Positions 9,157 to 17,369 are shown, counted from the first letter of the stretch. The stretch is DNA of 64,000 nt from Marinobacter sp. C7 (GCF_022343555.1 NZ_JAKQZH010000001.1:2028108-2092107), one strand, 5' to 3'. Numbers and translations: made by a program. Notes: generated from the letters alone by a model not told the origin.

Positions 9157-9546
9157 CTACCTGAGCACCTCGATTTTTACTTTGATTAAGCCCAACGACG
9201 TATCACCAATATGGCTGAACGCAGATTTCGAGAGATCAATGATGCGACCTTTCACAAATGGTCCACGATCATTGATTTCGACAACGATACTCTTGCCGTT
9301 ACTGAGGTTTGTCACTTTTACCTTCGAACCGAAGGGTAACTTTTTATGGGCCGCCGTATGAAACTCGTGCTTATAGATGTCGCCACTGGCAGTCTTTCTG
9401 TTTTGCAGGCTATCTGCGTAATACGATGCTTTCCCCGTTTCACTGAAACCGGCCCAGCTACCTTCGGCCCCGGGCTGGGCAGTTGAACACCCTGCCATCA
9501 GACTGAGGAACGCGACCAACAGTATACTTTTCAGAGTGACTGCCAT
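9157..9546 (-). CDS. RlpA-like double-psi beta-barrel lipoprotein
   Basis: Predicted outer-envelope lipoprotein of 129 residues. The N-terminus has a lipoprotein signal with lipobox LMAGC. The mature part is one double-psi beta-barrel domain that opens with GKASYYADSLQNRKTASG and carries VEINDRGPFVKGRIIDLS, the catalytic-type core of RlpA. RlpA enzymes cleave naked glycan strands at the septum. Unlike full RlpA this protein lacks a SPOR domain and is short. The ATG at 9546 is chosen because it puts a signal peptide at the N-terminus and has AGAGG upstream. The frame extends to 9609 without a better start. Confidence 0.85.
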   Translation of the reverse strand: MAVTLKSILLVAFLSLMAGCSTAQPGAEGSWAGFSETGKASYYADSLQNRKTASGDIYKHEFHTAAHKKLPFGSKVKVTNLSNGKSIVVEINDRGPFVKGRIIDLSKSAFSHIGDTSLGLIKVKIEVLR

Positions 9547-9559
9547 AACCGGAGCCTCT

Positions 9560-10207
9560 TCAGTGCTCCGCCTGTAACGTGGGTACATTTTCTCCACCCG
9601 CATCCACATAATGAATTGCCTGAATCACCATTTCATTCCAGAAAACAGACCAGTATCCACTGACTAACAGCATCGGCGCGATAAAGATCGCAAGAAATGC
9701 GGCAATAAAGAAAGAATCCGGCCCCACACCGGACTCGAACCGCAGGACGCTACTGAGCGGAATCGCCACGAATACAATGAGAGAGATTCGCCGAACAAAT
9801 GCGTACTTCACCGAACGGGCCAAAAACAGTTTCCTCCCGAAGATCCCTCTCACAACGGCACCCAGAACATACAGCACCAGGGAGGCTCTCGCCACGACCG
9901 AGAGTGCGGCTTGCAGTCCGTCCACGTCGTTGTCGCCCCGCTGGATCTGGTCGGTACCAAAAACCAACCGCCCACCTTCCTTCATCGGCGCAAAAACATC
10001 ACCGCCCCACTCCACCAACAGCTCCAGAATGACGATTACAGCGTTCTGAGAGAACAGAGCAACGACAAACAGACCCAAAGCCATCCAGACAGCGGCCGTC
10101 AAAGCAGTCATAAAATAGCCGGTGTAGCCAATGAACTGCTTCAGCAACACCCGCATGGCAGCTGATTGGGGCACGCTGAACGTAAAAGCAATACGAAAAT
10201 TAGCCAA
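9560..10207 (-). CDS. Unknown multi-pass membrane protein
   Basis: Protein of 215 residues that I do not recognise. Four clear hydrophobic segments are visible at about residues 35-60, 105-125, 138-158 and 165-190, with a hydrophilic loop at about 68-97 rich in Gly and Asp. The start is TTG at 10207 with GGAGAAGGA correctly spaced upstream, and no ATG gives a better fit. It lies 13 bases upstream of the RlpA-like lipoprotein on the same strand, so an envelope function shared with that gene is possible. Confidence 0.65.
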   Translation of the reverse strand: MANFRIAFTFSVPQSAAMRVLLKQFIGYTGYFMTALTAAVWMALGLFVVALFSQNAVIVILELLVEWGGDVFAPMKEGGRLVFGTDQIQRGDNDVDGLQAALSVVARASLVLYVLGAVVRGIFGRKLFLARSVKYAFVRRISLIVFVAIPLSSVLRFESGVGPDSFFIAAFLAIFIAPMLLVSGYWSVFWNEMVIQAIHYVDAGGENVPTLQAEH

Positions 10208-10332
10208 AATGTCCTTCTCCCTGGCGTTTGGTGCTCCTGCGGCCCTTCATCGCTGCTTACTCTGGCAGGCCCTGAAACTTTGGAACTTCCCTGTCCCGGG
10301 CAGCATTGCCGGATGTAAAAATGCGCGGGGGG

Positions 10333-10764
10333 TTAGATTTCGCTCTCATCGCCAAGCATGGCGGCTGCCCTGGCTGCCACCTCGGCCGGAAGGTTGCTGG
10401 GACGGCGTGTGGATGGGTCGATGCATACGGCCGTGAGTTCGCAGATTGCACAGACCTCACCAGTGACCGTATTCAGCAGCTCATGCCGCATCGTAATCCG
10501 GCGTTCCTGAACATCGACCAGCCCAGAGCGGACTGCAACACAGTCACCGGGGTAGAGCTCCTGGCGGTAAGTGATGTTCTGCTGAACCCCGGCCATGTGC
10601 ACGGCACCGCTTCTCAGAAGCTCCGGCGTGAGCCCGATATGCGCGAACACATGCCAAAGCGACTGTTCGAACAGCTCTCCGTAAGCTCTGAGGTTCGCAT
10701 GGCCCATATGATCGCACTGCCAGGTGTGGATCATCCCGCGTGCGGTTTCGATACTGATTGACAT
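10333..10764 (-). CDS. Acyl-CoA thioesterase, 4HBT (YbgC/FadM-like) fold
   Basis: Hot-dog-fold protein of 143 residues. The helix-start motif QCDHMGHANLRAYGELFEQS contains the Asp and the His/Asn typical of 4-hydroxybenzoyl-CoA-type thioesterases. The rest of the domain (YRQELYPGDCVAVRSG, RITMRHELLN) aligns in style with YbgC/FadM proteins, which hydrolyse short- or medium-chain acyl-CoA in the cytoplasm. The ATG start at 10764 has a GTGAG element upstream. Neighbours give no substrate information. The 125 bases between its stop and the next gene hold nothing I recognise. Confidence 0.82.
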   Translation of the reverse strand: MSISIETARGMIHTWQCDHMGHANLRAYGELFEQSLWHVFAHIGLTPELLRSGAVHMAGVQQNITYRQELYPGDCVAVRSGLVDVQERRITMRHELLNTVTGEVCAICELTAVCIDPSTRRPSNLPAEVAARAAAMLGDESEI

Positions 10765-10834
10765 GGAATCTCACTCTTTTTTTTGTGGGTGCAGGCGAAT
10801 CAATTTCGATACTCGACAAACATAACGGCCCAGC

Positions 10835-11794
10835 TTACCCGGCCGCTGAGCCTCGTGGAAGTGTCGCAGCCGGTTGGAGCGCCCTTCTTTGCATTTCGTC
10901 CCCTCGGCTTATTACGCTGTTAATCGACAATGACCGCCCATTAAATTGGAGCCCGATCTCCATGCTGTTTTTGGTCGCACTGATGTGAAGATGAGGTTCA
11001 AGAGAATTTCCTGAATTGCCGATTTCTGCCAACGGTTGCCCCACAGTAACGACGTTCCCCGGCGCGACTTGAATGCTGCCTCTCTTTAAGTGGGCCATGA
11101 AGATATTCGCTTCAGCACACCTCAATACGACGTAGTTGCCCTCCGAATGCTCTGTGTCGGGGTGTCCGGGAGGGTTGTCCGGCAGACTGTCGCGAACCCT
11201 TTCAATGCGCCCCTCACACGGGCTGTAAAGTGTCTCCCCGAAGATTTCGTAGGCGCTCAACGCTCGCGGGGCGATACCGTCTGCCCGATTGCCGAACGGG
11301 TTCAGCTTAACTATGTCTATCGCCATCTTGCTGCCACTCAGGGCATGGAATGGGTTTGTGACTGCACTGGCCCCGCCCTGGAGCACGTAATAGGTACCTG
11401 ATCTGAGTGGGAAATCGACATCAAGAATCTTTCCGGATGGGTAATGCGACCGGATTGCCAGGCCGTTCAGCACCGCAAACAAAAGCAATACTGAAAAACG
11501 CAGAACCGTAATCTTGCTACCGCGCTCCCGAGTAAAAACACTCCCCGGCTTCGTTCGGAAGTACAGGGCACCCGCGACAACGGCAAATAAACCCAGAAAA
11601 ATGTACCGCAAGTAAAAGCTTGTGAAGGCCCAGGTACCCGCAAGAAATGCGAACACCATTATGCTGCCACACGTCAAAACCAGTACTAGCCAACTGAGCC
11701 GGCATTTGTTCCCAGGACCCATCAGCCAAATGAGAGCAGTACCCGAAAGCACCAGTGGGTAGGCCGCGAACGCTATCGGAAGACTTTCACTCAC
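10835..11794 (-). CDS. M23-family peptidase with N-terminal membrane domain
   Basis: Membrane-anchored peptidoglycan-hydrolase-like protein of about 319 residues. Four or five hydrophobic segments make up the first half. The second half is an M23/LytM barrel: SPCEGRIERV, MAHLKRGS and the closing EPHLHIS with the HxH pair. The first metal His/Asp pair is less clear, so activity is not certain. The GTG at 11794 is chosen because CAGGA lies eight bases upstream and it avoids overlap with the methyltransferase. An upstream TTG at 11848 would overlap that gene. Substrate is presumably cell-wall peptide cross-links. Confidence 0.75.
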   Translation of the reverse strand: MSESLPIAFAAYPLVLSGTALIWLMGPGNKCRLSWLVLVLTCGSIMVFAFLAGTWAFTSFYLRYIFLGLFAVVAGALYFRTKPGSVFTRERGSKITVLRFSVLLLFAVLNGLAIRSHYPSGKILDVDFPLRSGTYYVLQGGASAVTNPFHALSGSKMAIDIVKLNPFGNRADGIAPRALSAYEIFGETLYSPCEGRIERVRDSLPDNPPGHPDTEHSEGNYVVLRCAEANIFMAHLKRGSIQVAPGNVVTVGQPLAEIGNSGNSLEPHLHISATKNSMEIGLQFNGRSLSINSVISRGDEMQRRALQPAATLPRGSAAG

Positions 11795-11813
11795 AGTGCC
11801 GGTCCTGAAGTGC

Positions 11814-12518
11814 CTACCGGTGCGCCCTCCCGGCGCGCCCGATTTCAATATCCTGTTGGGCGTTCAACACCGGTCTGGCAATGAGCACTTCCGATGGCAC
11901 ACCAAACTGAGTGATGACATTGCGATACTCCACGGCCCAAAACTGTGGACTGATGAATGACTCAAGTCGGATCGGGCGACAGCCACCCACAACCGGCGCA
12001 TGTAAACGGAATATCGCAGACCACAGCCCCGAAACCACCCGCGCGACAATACCCTTGCCCTTCGTGAGGCTCACCAGGCAGAGCTTTCCATTCGGTGTGA
12101 GTACCCGATGCGCCTCAGAAACTAACTGATCTGTGTCTGTTTCCGACAGAAGATCAAGGACGTAGGTGGAAACCACCCGATCGACTGAACAATCTGGCAG
12201 TGGAATGGACATGGAGCCGTCTGACAGTGCCACGCGGGCTCTCTCTTCGTATGGCGAAACACGTTTATATGCCAGATCAATCATGGTTTGGCTTATGTCG
12301 ATACCAAGGTACCGCGCGGAAGCAGGAAGATGGTTCGCCAGCAGACGAGACGCGAGACGGCCCGTTCCGCACCCGAACTCGAAAACGCCTTCCGCCTGCT
12401 CGAACATCGCATGGGCAATGAGATCACCTAACGCCGCATCCTCATAAAAACCTTGAGCATCCTGCTTCTCTCCGAAGCGATCGTAAAATGTCCTGGCCTG
12501 CGATCGTGTTAACACCAT
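11814..12518 (-). CDS. Class I SAM-dependent methyltransferase
   Basis: Cytoplasmic Rossmann-fold methyltransferase of 234 residues. Motif I FEFGCGTG is at residues 47-54, motif II (YLGIDIS) follows with an acidic residue for the ribose, and motif III around LPDCSVDRVVSTYVLDLLS fits the Methyltransf_11 (UbiE/COQ5-like) group. The acceptor is not identifiable. The ATG at 12518 is followed upstream by a possible decayed attC core at about 12,537, so this gene might once have been an integron cassette. This is speculative. Confidence 0.85.
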   Translation of the reverse strand: MVLTRSQARTFYDRFGEKQDAQGFYEDAALGDLIAHAMFEQAEGVFEFGCGTGRLASRLLANHLPASARYLGIDISQTMIDLAYKRVSPYEERARVALSDGSMSIPLPDCSVDRVVSTYVLDLLSETDTDQLVSEAHRVLTPNGKLCLVSLTKGKGIVARVVSGLWSAIFRLHAPVVGGCRPIRLESFISPQFWAVEYRNVITQFGVPSEVLIARPVLNAQQDIEIGRAGRAHR

Positions 12519-12586
12519 GGGTGGTTCATCCGCGGTTCATGACGCCCGACGTTTCGGGAAAGTCCAGAACGAACTGGAGCTGATTG

Positions 12587-13144
12587 TCAGGCCTTTTCGT
12601 CCCACTGCTCTCGCTGTAACCGGTAAAGTACATGCGGCCGCAACGGGCTGCCCTCGGGCAAACCAGGATGCTCAAATTCGCCGCTGTACTTCATGCCGAC
12701 GCGCTCCATGACGCGGCGCGACCGCTGATTGCCAACTGTGGTGAAGGAGACAATCTCAGGAAGCCTTAGCTGCTCGAACGCAACATCCAGTGCACCGCGA
12801 GCAGCCTCTGATGCGTAGCCTTTCCCCCAGTGGGCTGCCGACAACCGCCAACCGATCTCGACACACGGAGAGAAAGGCAGCGTTGCAGAGGGTACGTGTA
12901 AGCCACAAAAACCAATAAAGGGCTCAGAACCCTTGACCTCTACCGCCCAAAATCCCCAGCCGCGCTGTTTGATGAGTGAACGAATTTTCTCCGCTATCTC
13001 ATTACTCGCCTGGCGACTCAGCAGTTCAGGAAAGAACTCCATGACCTGTGGGTCGGCGTTTAGATCAGCGAACGGCTCGAAATCACTTTCCTCCCATTGG
13101 CGCAAACGTAGCCGCTCAGTTTCAAATTCCAGTAACTCTGCCAT
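12587..13144 (-). CDS. GNAT N-acetyltransferase, RimJ/RimL type
   Basis: Acetyl-CoA-dependent acetyltransferase of 185 residues. It starts with the typical TERLRLRQWEESDFEPFADLN pattern (given here as TERLRLRQW and DFEPFA) and has GWRLSAAHWGKGYASEA as the acetyl-CoA loop and VVGNQRS/SRRVMERVGM-like helix motifs near the end. This is the Acetyltransf_3 subgroup, used on ribosomal-protein N-termini, aminoglycosides or small amines. The substrate is unknown. Its ATG lies 25 bases after a GTTAGGC core (complement of 13,169-13,175). Cassette genes commonly start at that distance, so it may be a former integron cassette. Confidence 0.85.
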   Translation of the reverse strand: MAELLEFETERLRLRQWEESDFEPFADLNADPQVMEFFPELLSRQASNEIAEKIRSLIKQRGWGFWAVEVKGSEPFIGFCGLHVPSATLPFSPCVEIGWRLSAAHWGKGYASEAARGALDVAFEQLRLPEIVSFTTVGNQRSRRVMERVGMKYSGEFEHPGLPEGSPLRPHVLYRLQREQWDEKA

Positions 13145-13168
13145 AGCAGGATGTGCCTTACCTCAAAA

Positions 13169-13265
13169 GCCTAACACCTGAAGTACAGGTGGCTGCGAAA
13201 TGAAGGCGAAACCGCAATGGAGTAGCCGTCGCCGCGCCTGTGATTGTGGACTTCCCTGATTATGT
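13169..13265 (-). repeat. Candidate decayed attC site
   Basis: The left end is a good core, GCCTAAC. The right end reads ATTATGT where intact sites in this array have GTTATGT. The interior carries AAGGCG and CAATGG segments like those in the attC at 14,450-14,533. At 97 bases it fits attC size. It lies 67 bases past the end of the 13,333 gene and 25 bases from the start of the GNAT gene, as expected for a cassette boundary. The altered G of the cleavage core would make it poorly recombinogenic. Confidence 0.4.
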
Positions 13266-13332
13266 GCCGGATTCCAAACTAGCTCTTGGGTGACAATGCC
13301 AACACAAATTCCAAACCTTTTTCGATCCAGCC

Positions 13333-14034
13333 TCAGATCTGACGGGCCGCCTTGAACGCAAGGGCTGATGGCGTCTGGCACCCGACAATAGCCGGGGCTT
13401 CATGGATCAGGTCGTCATTTACCAGCGCCTCAACCATGAAGAGCGCGAAGTCTACGCGTCGCGTAAGGTTGCTTTTCAGGACCGGATCCCCGACATGCCG
13501 GCTCCACAAAGGAAGTCCCTGGCTTTCACCTCCTTCAAGGTCGCTCCCACGTACCACCGTCCACCGCTTGTCACTCGCGAATATGCGATCACAGGCCTCC
13601 ACTTGATCGTTGAGATCAGCGAATCGGGCCTTTCGCGCTAGCCAGCCGAATATCTTCACAAACGCTTTCAGTGGCCAAGGATAAACATCCTTTCCATCCC
13701 TGGTGATATGCCAACCGCAAGAGAAGATCAGGCGCGCATCAGACGGAGCAAAATCAAGCACCGCTTGCGCAGTTCCCGCCGAGTAGCTGCTGACTCCCCA
13801 GGGCACCAACACGGTGAGCACCCCATCACATCCTTCGACGGCCTTCTCGATAACCTCACGGTCGTCGGTTGCACCCGGTACGATGGAGATCTTGCCGTTG
13901 AACTTATCGAGTTTTTGAACACTCCGCTCACGACAAACGCAGACAACCTCATAGCCTCGATCCAGGCAATGCTGGATCATGTACTGACCAAGCTTGCCAG
14001 ACGCCCCTACGATACAAACTCTCCGAATTTCCAT
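13333..14034 (-). CDS. NAD(P)-binding NmrA/SDR-type oxidoreductase
   Basis: Rossmann-fold protein of 233 residues with GASGKLGQ at about 10-17, followed by an atypical short-chain-dehydrogenase layout (GCDGVLTVLVPWG, then FSCGWHI). No YxxxK pair is seen, so it belongs to the NmrA-like/NAD-dependent-epimerase group that may act as redox sensor or as reductase of an unknown substrate. It begins 31 bases beyond the attC at 14,066-14,125 and is followed by a decayed attC-like sequence, so it could be the twelfth cassette of the integron or the first flanking gene. Confidence 0.75.
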   Translation of the reverse strand: MEIRRVCIVGASGKLGQYMIQHCLDRGYEVVCVCRERSVQKLDKFNGKISIVPGATDDREVIEKAVEGCDGVLTVLVPWGVSSYSAGTAQAVLDFAPSDARLIFSCGWHITRDGKDVYPWPLKAFVKIFGWLARKARFADLNDQVEACDRIFASDKRWTVVRGSDLEGGESQGLPLWSRHVGDPVLKSNLTRRVDFALFMVEALVNDDLIHEAPAIVGCQTPSALAFKAARQI

Positions 14035-14065
14035 GGACTACTCCGAAGTTGGTATCGCTCTTGTC

Positions 14066-14125
14066 GCATAACGTTTGCAGAAGGGGCGCGACGTCAGGAG
14101 CGCCCCTTGCCTGCAGTTGTTATAC
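14066..14125 (-). repeat. attC site of cassette 11
   Basis: 60-base site from GCATAAC to GTTATAC. A central hairpin is formed by AGGGGCGC and GCGCCCCT around ACGTCAGGA. It overlaps the last bases of cassette gene 11 and is the last intact site at the left end of the array. Confidence 0.85.
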
Positions 14126-14444
14126 GTTTTCGTGCCTGAATCAAAAGGCACATAGTTGATGTAAAAAACGCCACGACGGCAGCGATCAGTAAAGCGGCAA
14201 CAACTCCTTTACCGCGGGCCTCAAGCTGATTGTCCGCATCAAATGTATACGGAAAGAACTCCCGGACATCCAAGATACTAACCACATCAAGACCCGCAGC
14301 CATTATCCCTATCAATGCTGCTGGGATCCCCAAGAACAGAGCCAAATATACTTTGGTGTAGGAATACCGATGGCTCCACACCGCTCCCATGGCGATCAGT
14401 GAGAAGAACAGGCAAATTGAGTAAAAGATTATATTCTCAGCCAT
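14094..14444 (-). CDS. Cassette 11: small membrane protein of unknown function
   Basis: Protein of 116 residues that I do not recognise. Three hydrophobic segments are visible (about 4-22, 33-58 and 84-106), and the C-terminus is basic (ARKRITTAGKGRS). The ATG at 14444 lies six bases from the cassette boundary core, as is usual in cassettes. A longer frame runs back through the neighbouring attC and is not credible. The stop codon lies inside attC 11. It is probably an inner-membrane protein expressed only by read-through from upstream cassette promoters. Confidence 0.7.
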   Translation of the reverse strand: MAENIIFYSICLFFSLIAMGAVWSHRYSYTKVYLALFLGIPAALIGIMAAGLDVVSILDVREFFPYTFDADNQLEARGKGVVAALLIAAVVAFFTSTMCLLIQARKRITTAGKGRS

Positions 14445-14449
14445 AGAAC

Positions 14450-14533
14450 GTATAACGCCTGCAGCATGCGCACCCATGGAATGGAGCCGAAGGCGCAATG
14501 TAATGGGCGTCGCAGTGCCTGCATTGGTTAGGC
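14450..14533 (-). repeat. attC site of cassette 10
   Basis: 84-base site from GTATAAC to GTTAGGC. The outer arms CGCCTGCAG and the partly complementary GCAGTGCCTGCA region fold together, and an inner GCGCA...TGGGCGT pairing is visible. It begins six bases upstream of cassette gene 11 and ends nine bases before the stop of cassette gene 10. Confidence 0.85.
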
Positions 14534-14541
14534 ATGGATGG

Positions 14542-15636
14542 TCAATGCCCCGTACTCATTCTCTCAAATGGCGGGCCACGACGCTTGTCAACTTGCGACC
14601 GTCGGACGCAGCCTATACCTGTGCCGTTTACCATACCAAAACCTTTCTTTCTCCATCGCAGTAGTAATGGCCATATTTGCGGACTCGGATGAAGTGTTTG
14701 TGAATGAACTAATGCTTCTTGATGGTCTTCATCGTCGGGGCTGTCTACAACCCGGTATCGCTTATAGTCGCCGTTGTTCTGGTCCAGAACCGAATAATGG
14801 AGCACATGCCTTTCTTCTAGGCGGCGATCTACGCATGCCTGAAAGGATTGTCGTAATGCGTCAGCATCATATGTCTGACCAGGGAAGATGTTCGCTTTAC
14901 AGTTCAGGAATTGAAGTTGATTGAGTGACTGAACATCACCCTCTCTTTTTGTTTTCGCGATACCGGCATTCTTGGGTATGGAATAGACATCAGAGTCGTA
15001 TGCGATCAACATTAAATTCTTACATAAGGGCAAGATAGCCAATGCCCCAGCTGAACCTAACCCAAATGTTGATCCACGATGTCGGCCATCGGTCTGGAAC
15101 CATCGATTGGCTAGAATCGCAGGATCATCAGAGGTAACGAAAGGAATTTCAGTAGCATTTTTCAGTAAGCAGACTCTCAGATCGTCGATTACATCCATTT
15201 CCGTTGCAAAGGCATGCATCGCCATTAAGACTGCATCACAAATCTCGAGATTGAAAGATGAGTCTGCACCGATCAACTTTCCTACTTGATTATTCATCTC
15301 GACGGCCCGCCTAGAGGCAGCTTCCGTGCGAAGATATTGAAGAAGCCAAAATCGCTTAAGGATTAATTCGTCATCAGCCCCTAATTTATTGTAGCTAGGC
15401 TCACGAATTCTACGCAGAGTGTCCGCATATTTCTGTTCAATGAACTGGATAGCAGCTTCTAACTTTTCATCCTCGCCATAAAAGTAGGACCCAGAGCACT
15501 GATGCTTAACCGCTGCACCTTCGATTACTTGTTCACGATCAATATTGAATATCCTGATCGCCTTGCCCGATTCCTCATGCGAAAAAGGCCTCAAGTAACA
15601 TCTTGGCACGAAATGCTGGTTTTTATTTGTTGGCAA
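14542..15636 (-). CDS. Cassette 10: DUF4238 domain protein
   Basis: Cytoplasmic protein of 364 residues from the largest cassette. The N-terminus carries the DUF4238 signature NQHFVPRCYLRPFS, followed by a largely helical body and a conserved-looking FVTSDDPAI segment near residue 165-175. The family is common near mobile elements and defence genes but has no established biochemical role. The TTG at 15636 is preferred: GGGAG lies seven bases upstream and the protein then begins MPTNKNQHF, like other members. Another TTG at 15660 is in frame but lacks a ribosome site. The C-terminal forty residues are basic and may extend beyond the conserved domain. Confidence 0.78.
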   Translation of the reverse strand: MPTNKNQHFVPRCYLRPFSHEESGKAIRIFNIDREQVIEGAAVKHQCSGSYFYGEDEKLEAAIQFIEQKYADTLRRIREPSYNKLGADDELILKRFWLLQYLRTEAASRRAVEMNNQVGKLIGADSSFNLEICDAVLMAMHAFATEMDVIDDLRVCLLKNATEIPFVTSDDPAILANRWFQTDGRHRGSTFGLGSAGALAILPLCKNLMLIAYDSDVYSIPKNAGIAKTKREGDVQSLNQLQFLNCKANIFPGQTYDADALRQSFQACVDRRLEERHVLHYSVLDQNNGDYKRYRVVDSPDDEDHQEALVHSQTLHPSPQIWPLLLRWRKKGFGMVNGTGIGCVRRSQVDKRRGPPFERMSTGH

Positions 15637-15664
15637 ACAATGACTCCCGTACTTCTGCAAAAAT

Positions 15665-15766
15665 GCTTAACGCCGAAGCACAGCGGCGACCTTGGAGTGG
15701 CGACGAAGGAGCCACGGAAAGGGCGTCCGGCGGCCATCGGCCGCGTACTGCTGCGACTTGTTATGT
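15665..15766 (-). repeat. attC site of cassette 9
   Basis: 102-base site from GCTTAAC to GTTATGT, the longest of the array. It contains AACGCCGAAGCACAGCGG and the complementary CGCGTACTGCTGCG region, with CGGCGGCCATCGGCCG as an inner hairpin. Confidence 0.87.
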
Positions 15767-15778
15767 GTTTTAACATAT

Positions 15779-16411
15779 CTAATCAAGAACATGGCTTATT
15801 ATTGTTTCGCTATTTTTTCTCAGTGGGTAATAGGCATGGAGCCCAGCGTCTTTGGCCGCATCAACTTCATATCCAACATATGATTCCGGGTCGAGCTCAA
15901 TATGTGAATCCGTGCTCTGAAGGCAGTGAAATACGAAAGTGAGGTATGAGCTCAAGCTCCCAGCAACCAGAAACGCTTTTCCCATAGAGAGATTGACGGA
16001 GTAGATACAACCATTTGACTCTTTTACGGACACTAAGAATTGATTCGGTGCAGAGAAAACCGGTGTTAAGTCTGAAAGCCATTTTACCGGGGCATTTTGA
16101 TACAGGCCTTGATACTCGTGCTCAGATTCTTGCTGAGATAAAAACTTGTACCCTGGTTTCAGCAGGCCGATGCCATTCTCTCCATTTGCCCAAGACCATA
16201 GCTCAACCAAATCCCCGTTCTCAGACCGTACGTTACTGGCAGGCTCATTAAGTCCCGGTGGAAATCTTCTATAGATTGTCCGTGCCCAAATATATTCGCC
16301 CTTGCTGGAAAAATCTTCCGGCCTCGGCGGTTCTGATTTACCAACCACTAGTGACTGTATTCTTGAAAGTAAGTCTTTCACACACCCATCCTTGAGGTTC
16401 AGGCTACACAT
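15779..16411 (-). CDS. Cassette 9: SMI1/KNR4-like protein, possible
   Basis: Soluble protein of 210 residues that I cannot assign firmly. Pieces such as GLLKPGYKFLSQQE, followed by a beta-rich stretch (FLVSVKESNGCIYSVNLS) and a GSLSSYLTF helix, recall the SUKH (Smi1/Knr4) fold used as immunity proteins against secreted toxins. The match is by eye only. The ATG at 16411 falls on the cassette core itself (CAT inside ACATAAC), a common cassette arrangement. A start further upstream would translate the attC and is rejected. The stop lies 12 bases before attC 9. Confidence 0.6.
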   Translation of the reverse strand: MCSLNLKDGCVKDLLSRIQSLVVGKSEPPRPEDFSSKGEYIWARTIYRRFPPGLNEPASNVRSENGDLVELWSWANGENGIGLLKPGYKFLSQQESEHEYQGLYQNAPVKWLSDLTPVFSAPNQFLVSVKESNGCIYSVNLSMGKAFLVAGSLSSYLTFVFHCLQSTDSHIELDPESYVGYEVDAAKDAGLHAYYPLRKNSETIISHVLD

Positions 16412-16485
16412 AACGCCCGGCACATGCGCCGGTTTGGAGCCGCGAAGCGGCGGAAAAGCGGTCGCGGTGATGCCGCTTGTTAGAT
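16408..16485 (-). repeat. attC site of cassette 8
   Basis: 78-base site from ACATAAC to GTTAGAT. Pairing CGGCACATGCGCCG and GCCGCGAAGCGGCG hairpins are visible within it. It overlaps the start of cassette gene 9 and the end of cassette gene 8. Confidence 0.85.
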
Positions 16486-16959
16486 AGGCCATTTTTCCCG
16501 AAGATTCATCAGCTCAGCTCGTAATTCCTTCACAGCTAACATCGAATCATGCAACTGTTCAATTGAGTAGCGAGTTTCGCTTTGATCAACTGATGTCGGG
16601 ATGCCGATCACGTTTGCAACTAGTCGCTGATCAGGGATCATACCCCATCGGCCATGGAAAAATTGGTTTCGCATAGTTCGTATAGCGTGGGCTTTAGTCA
16701 ACCATGAAGCATAGAGAACCTCTGCAGGCATTCCCTGATATTTTTTCCGCGCCAGCTTTTCCAACAATTTCAGCCGCCCGTTAAAATTGAGGTCATTCAA
16801 CTTCTTAGTAAGTACAGATGGGCTTTGACCATTTTCAGCCCAGACTAGTAAAAGTCCTAACTCCATATCGAGGCGGGAATACTCGAAAAGTATGTATCCG
16901 AGCTCTGTGGCTGCGCTCTTTTCGAGCTCGTCATTTGTAGGTAACTGACTGGATTCCAT
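16480..16959 (-). CDS. Cassette 8: putative HEPN-like protein
   Basis: All-helical soluble protein of 159 residues. The segment AIRTMRNQFFHGRW holds an Rx4H motif (Arg-Asn-x3-His), the catalytic signature of many HEPN-domain RNases, placed after two helices as in that fold. HEPN proteins act in toxin-antitoxin, abortive-infection and RNA-processing systems. No obvious partner nucleotidyltransferase or antitoxin is in the adjoining cassettes. The ATG at 16959 is chosen because the longer frame runs into attC 7. HEPN membership is an inference from the motif and predicted helices and needs a profile search. Confidence 0.62.
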   Translation of the reverse strand: MESSQLPTNDELEKSAATELGYILFEYSRLDMELGLLLVWAENGQSPSVLTKKLNDLNFNGRLKLLEKLARKKYQGMPAEVLYASWLTKAHAIRTMRNQFFHGRWGMIPDQRLVANVIGIPTSVDQSETRYSIEQLHDSMLAVKELRAELMNLREKWPI

Positions 16960-16974
16960 ATTTTCGAAAGGCCT

Positions 16975-17061
16975 ATCTAACGCTGAGCTAAGCGGCGCCA
17001 CGACAGTGGCGTCCGGTGGACGGCCGCAAGGCCGGGAACAAACTTAAGCGGTTGGTTAGGC
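16975..17061 (-). repeat. attC site of cassette 7
   Basis: 87-base site from ATCTAAC to GTTAGGC. It is nearly identical to attC 2 at 19,071-19,157, including the GCTGAGCTAAGCGGCGCCAC and GTCCGGTGGACGGCC blocks. Differences are confined to the ends and a few interior bases. Confidence 0.92.
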
Positions 17062-17062
17062 A

Positions 17063-17344
17063 TTACTGATCTTTCTCGTCCATGTTGAATATGTGCCAAG
17101 AACAGTAAAGCAGAAAAATACTCCCCACTGCGGACAAGGCCTTCTCACCATAACGCCCGAAGGAAGTCACGAAAAGCGACCTTATTCCACAGAGAAGCCC
17201 TTCGTTTCTTACCTGGCTTCCCATGCATGAATCCGCAGTCATGAGCCCTGACAGACCGAAAAACTCGGCCGAGAATGCGACTGCACCAACCAGGCAGGCA
17301 GCTGTCAGAAGGAAACGTTTTCTTGTCGAACTTCTGCCAACCAC
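17063..17344 (-). CDS. Cassette 7: small membrane protein of unknown function
   Basis: Protein of 93 residues with two hydrophobic segments, about 11-34 and 66-84, joined by a loop with two Cys residues (DSCMGSQ and GLLCGI). I do not recognise a family. The start is GTG at 17344, and an ATG is absent near the cassette boundary. The stop lies two bases from attC 7. A role at the inner membrane is all that can be inferred. Confidence 0.6.
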   Translation of the reverse strand: MVGRSSTRKRFLLTAACLVGAVAFSAEFFGLSGLMTADSCMGSQVRNEGLLCGIRSLFVTSFGRYGEKALSAVGSIFLLYCSWHIFNMDEKDQ

Positions 17345-17369
17345 AAGTGCTCCTGAGAGTCCTTTTATT

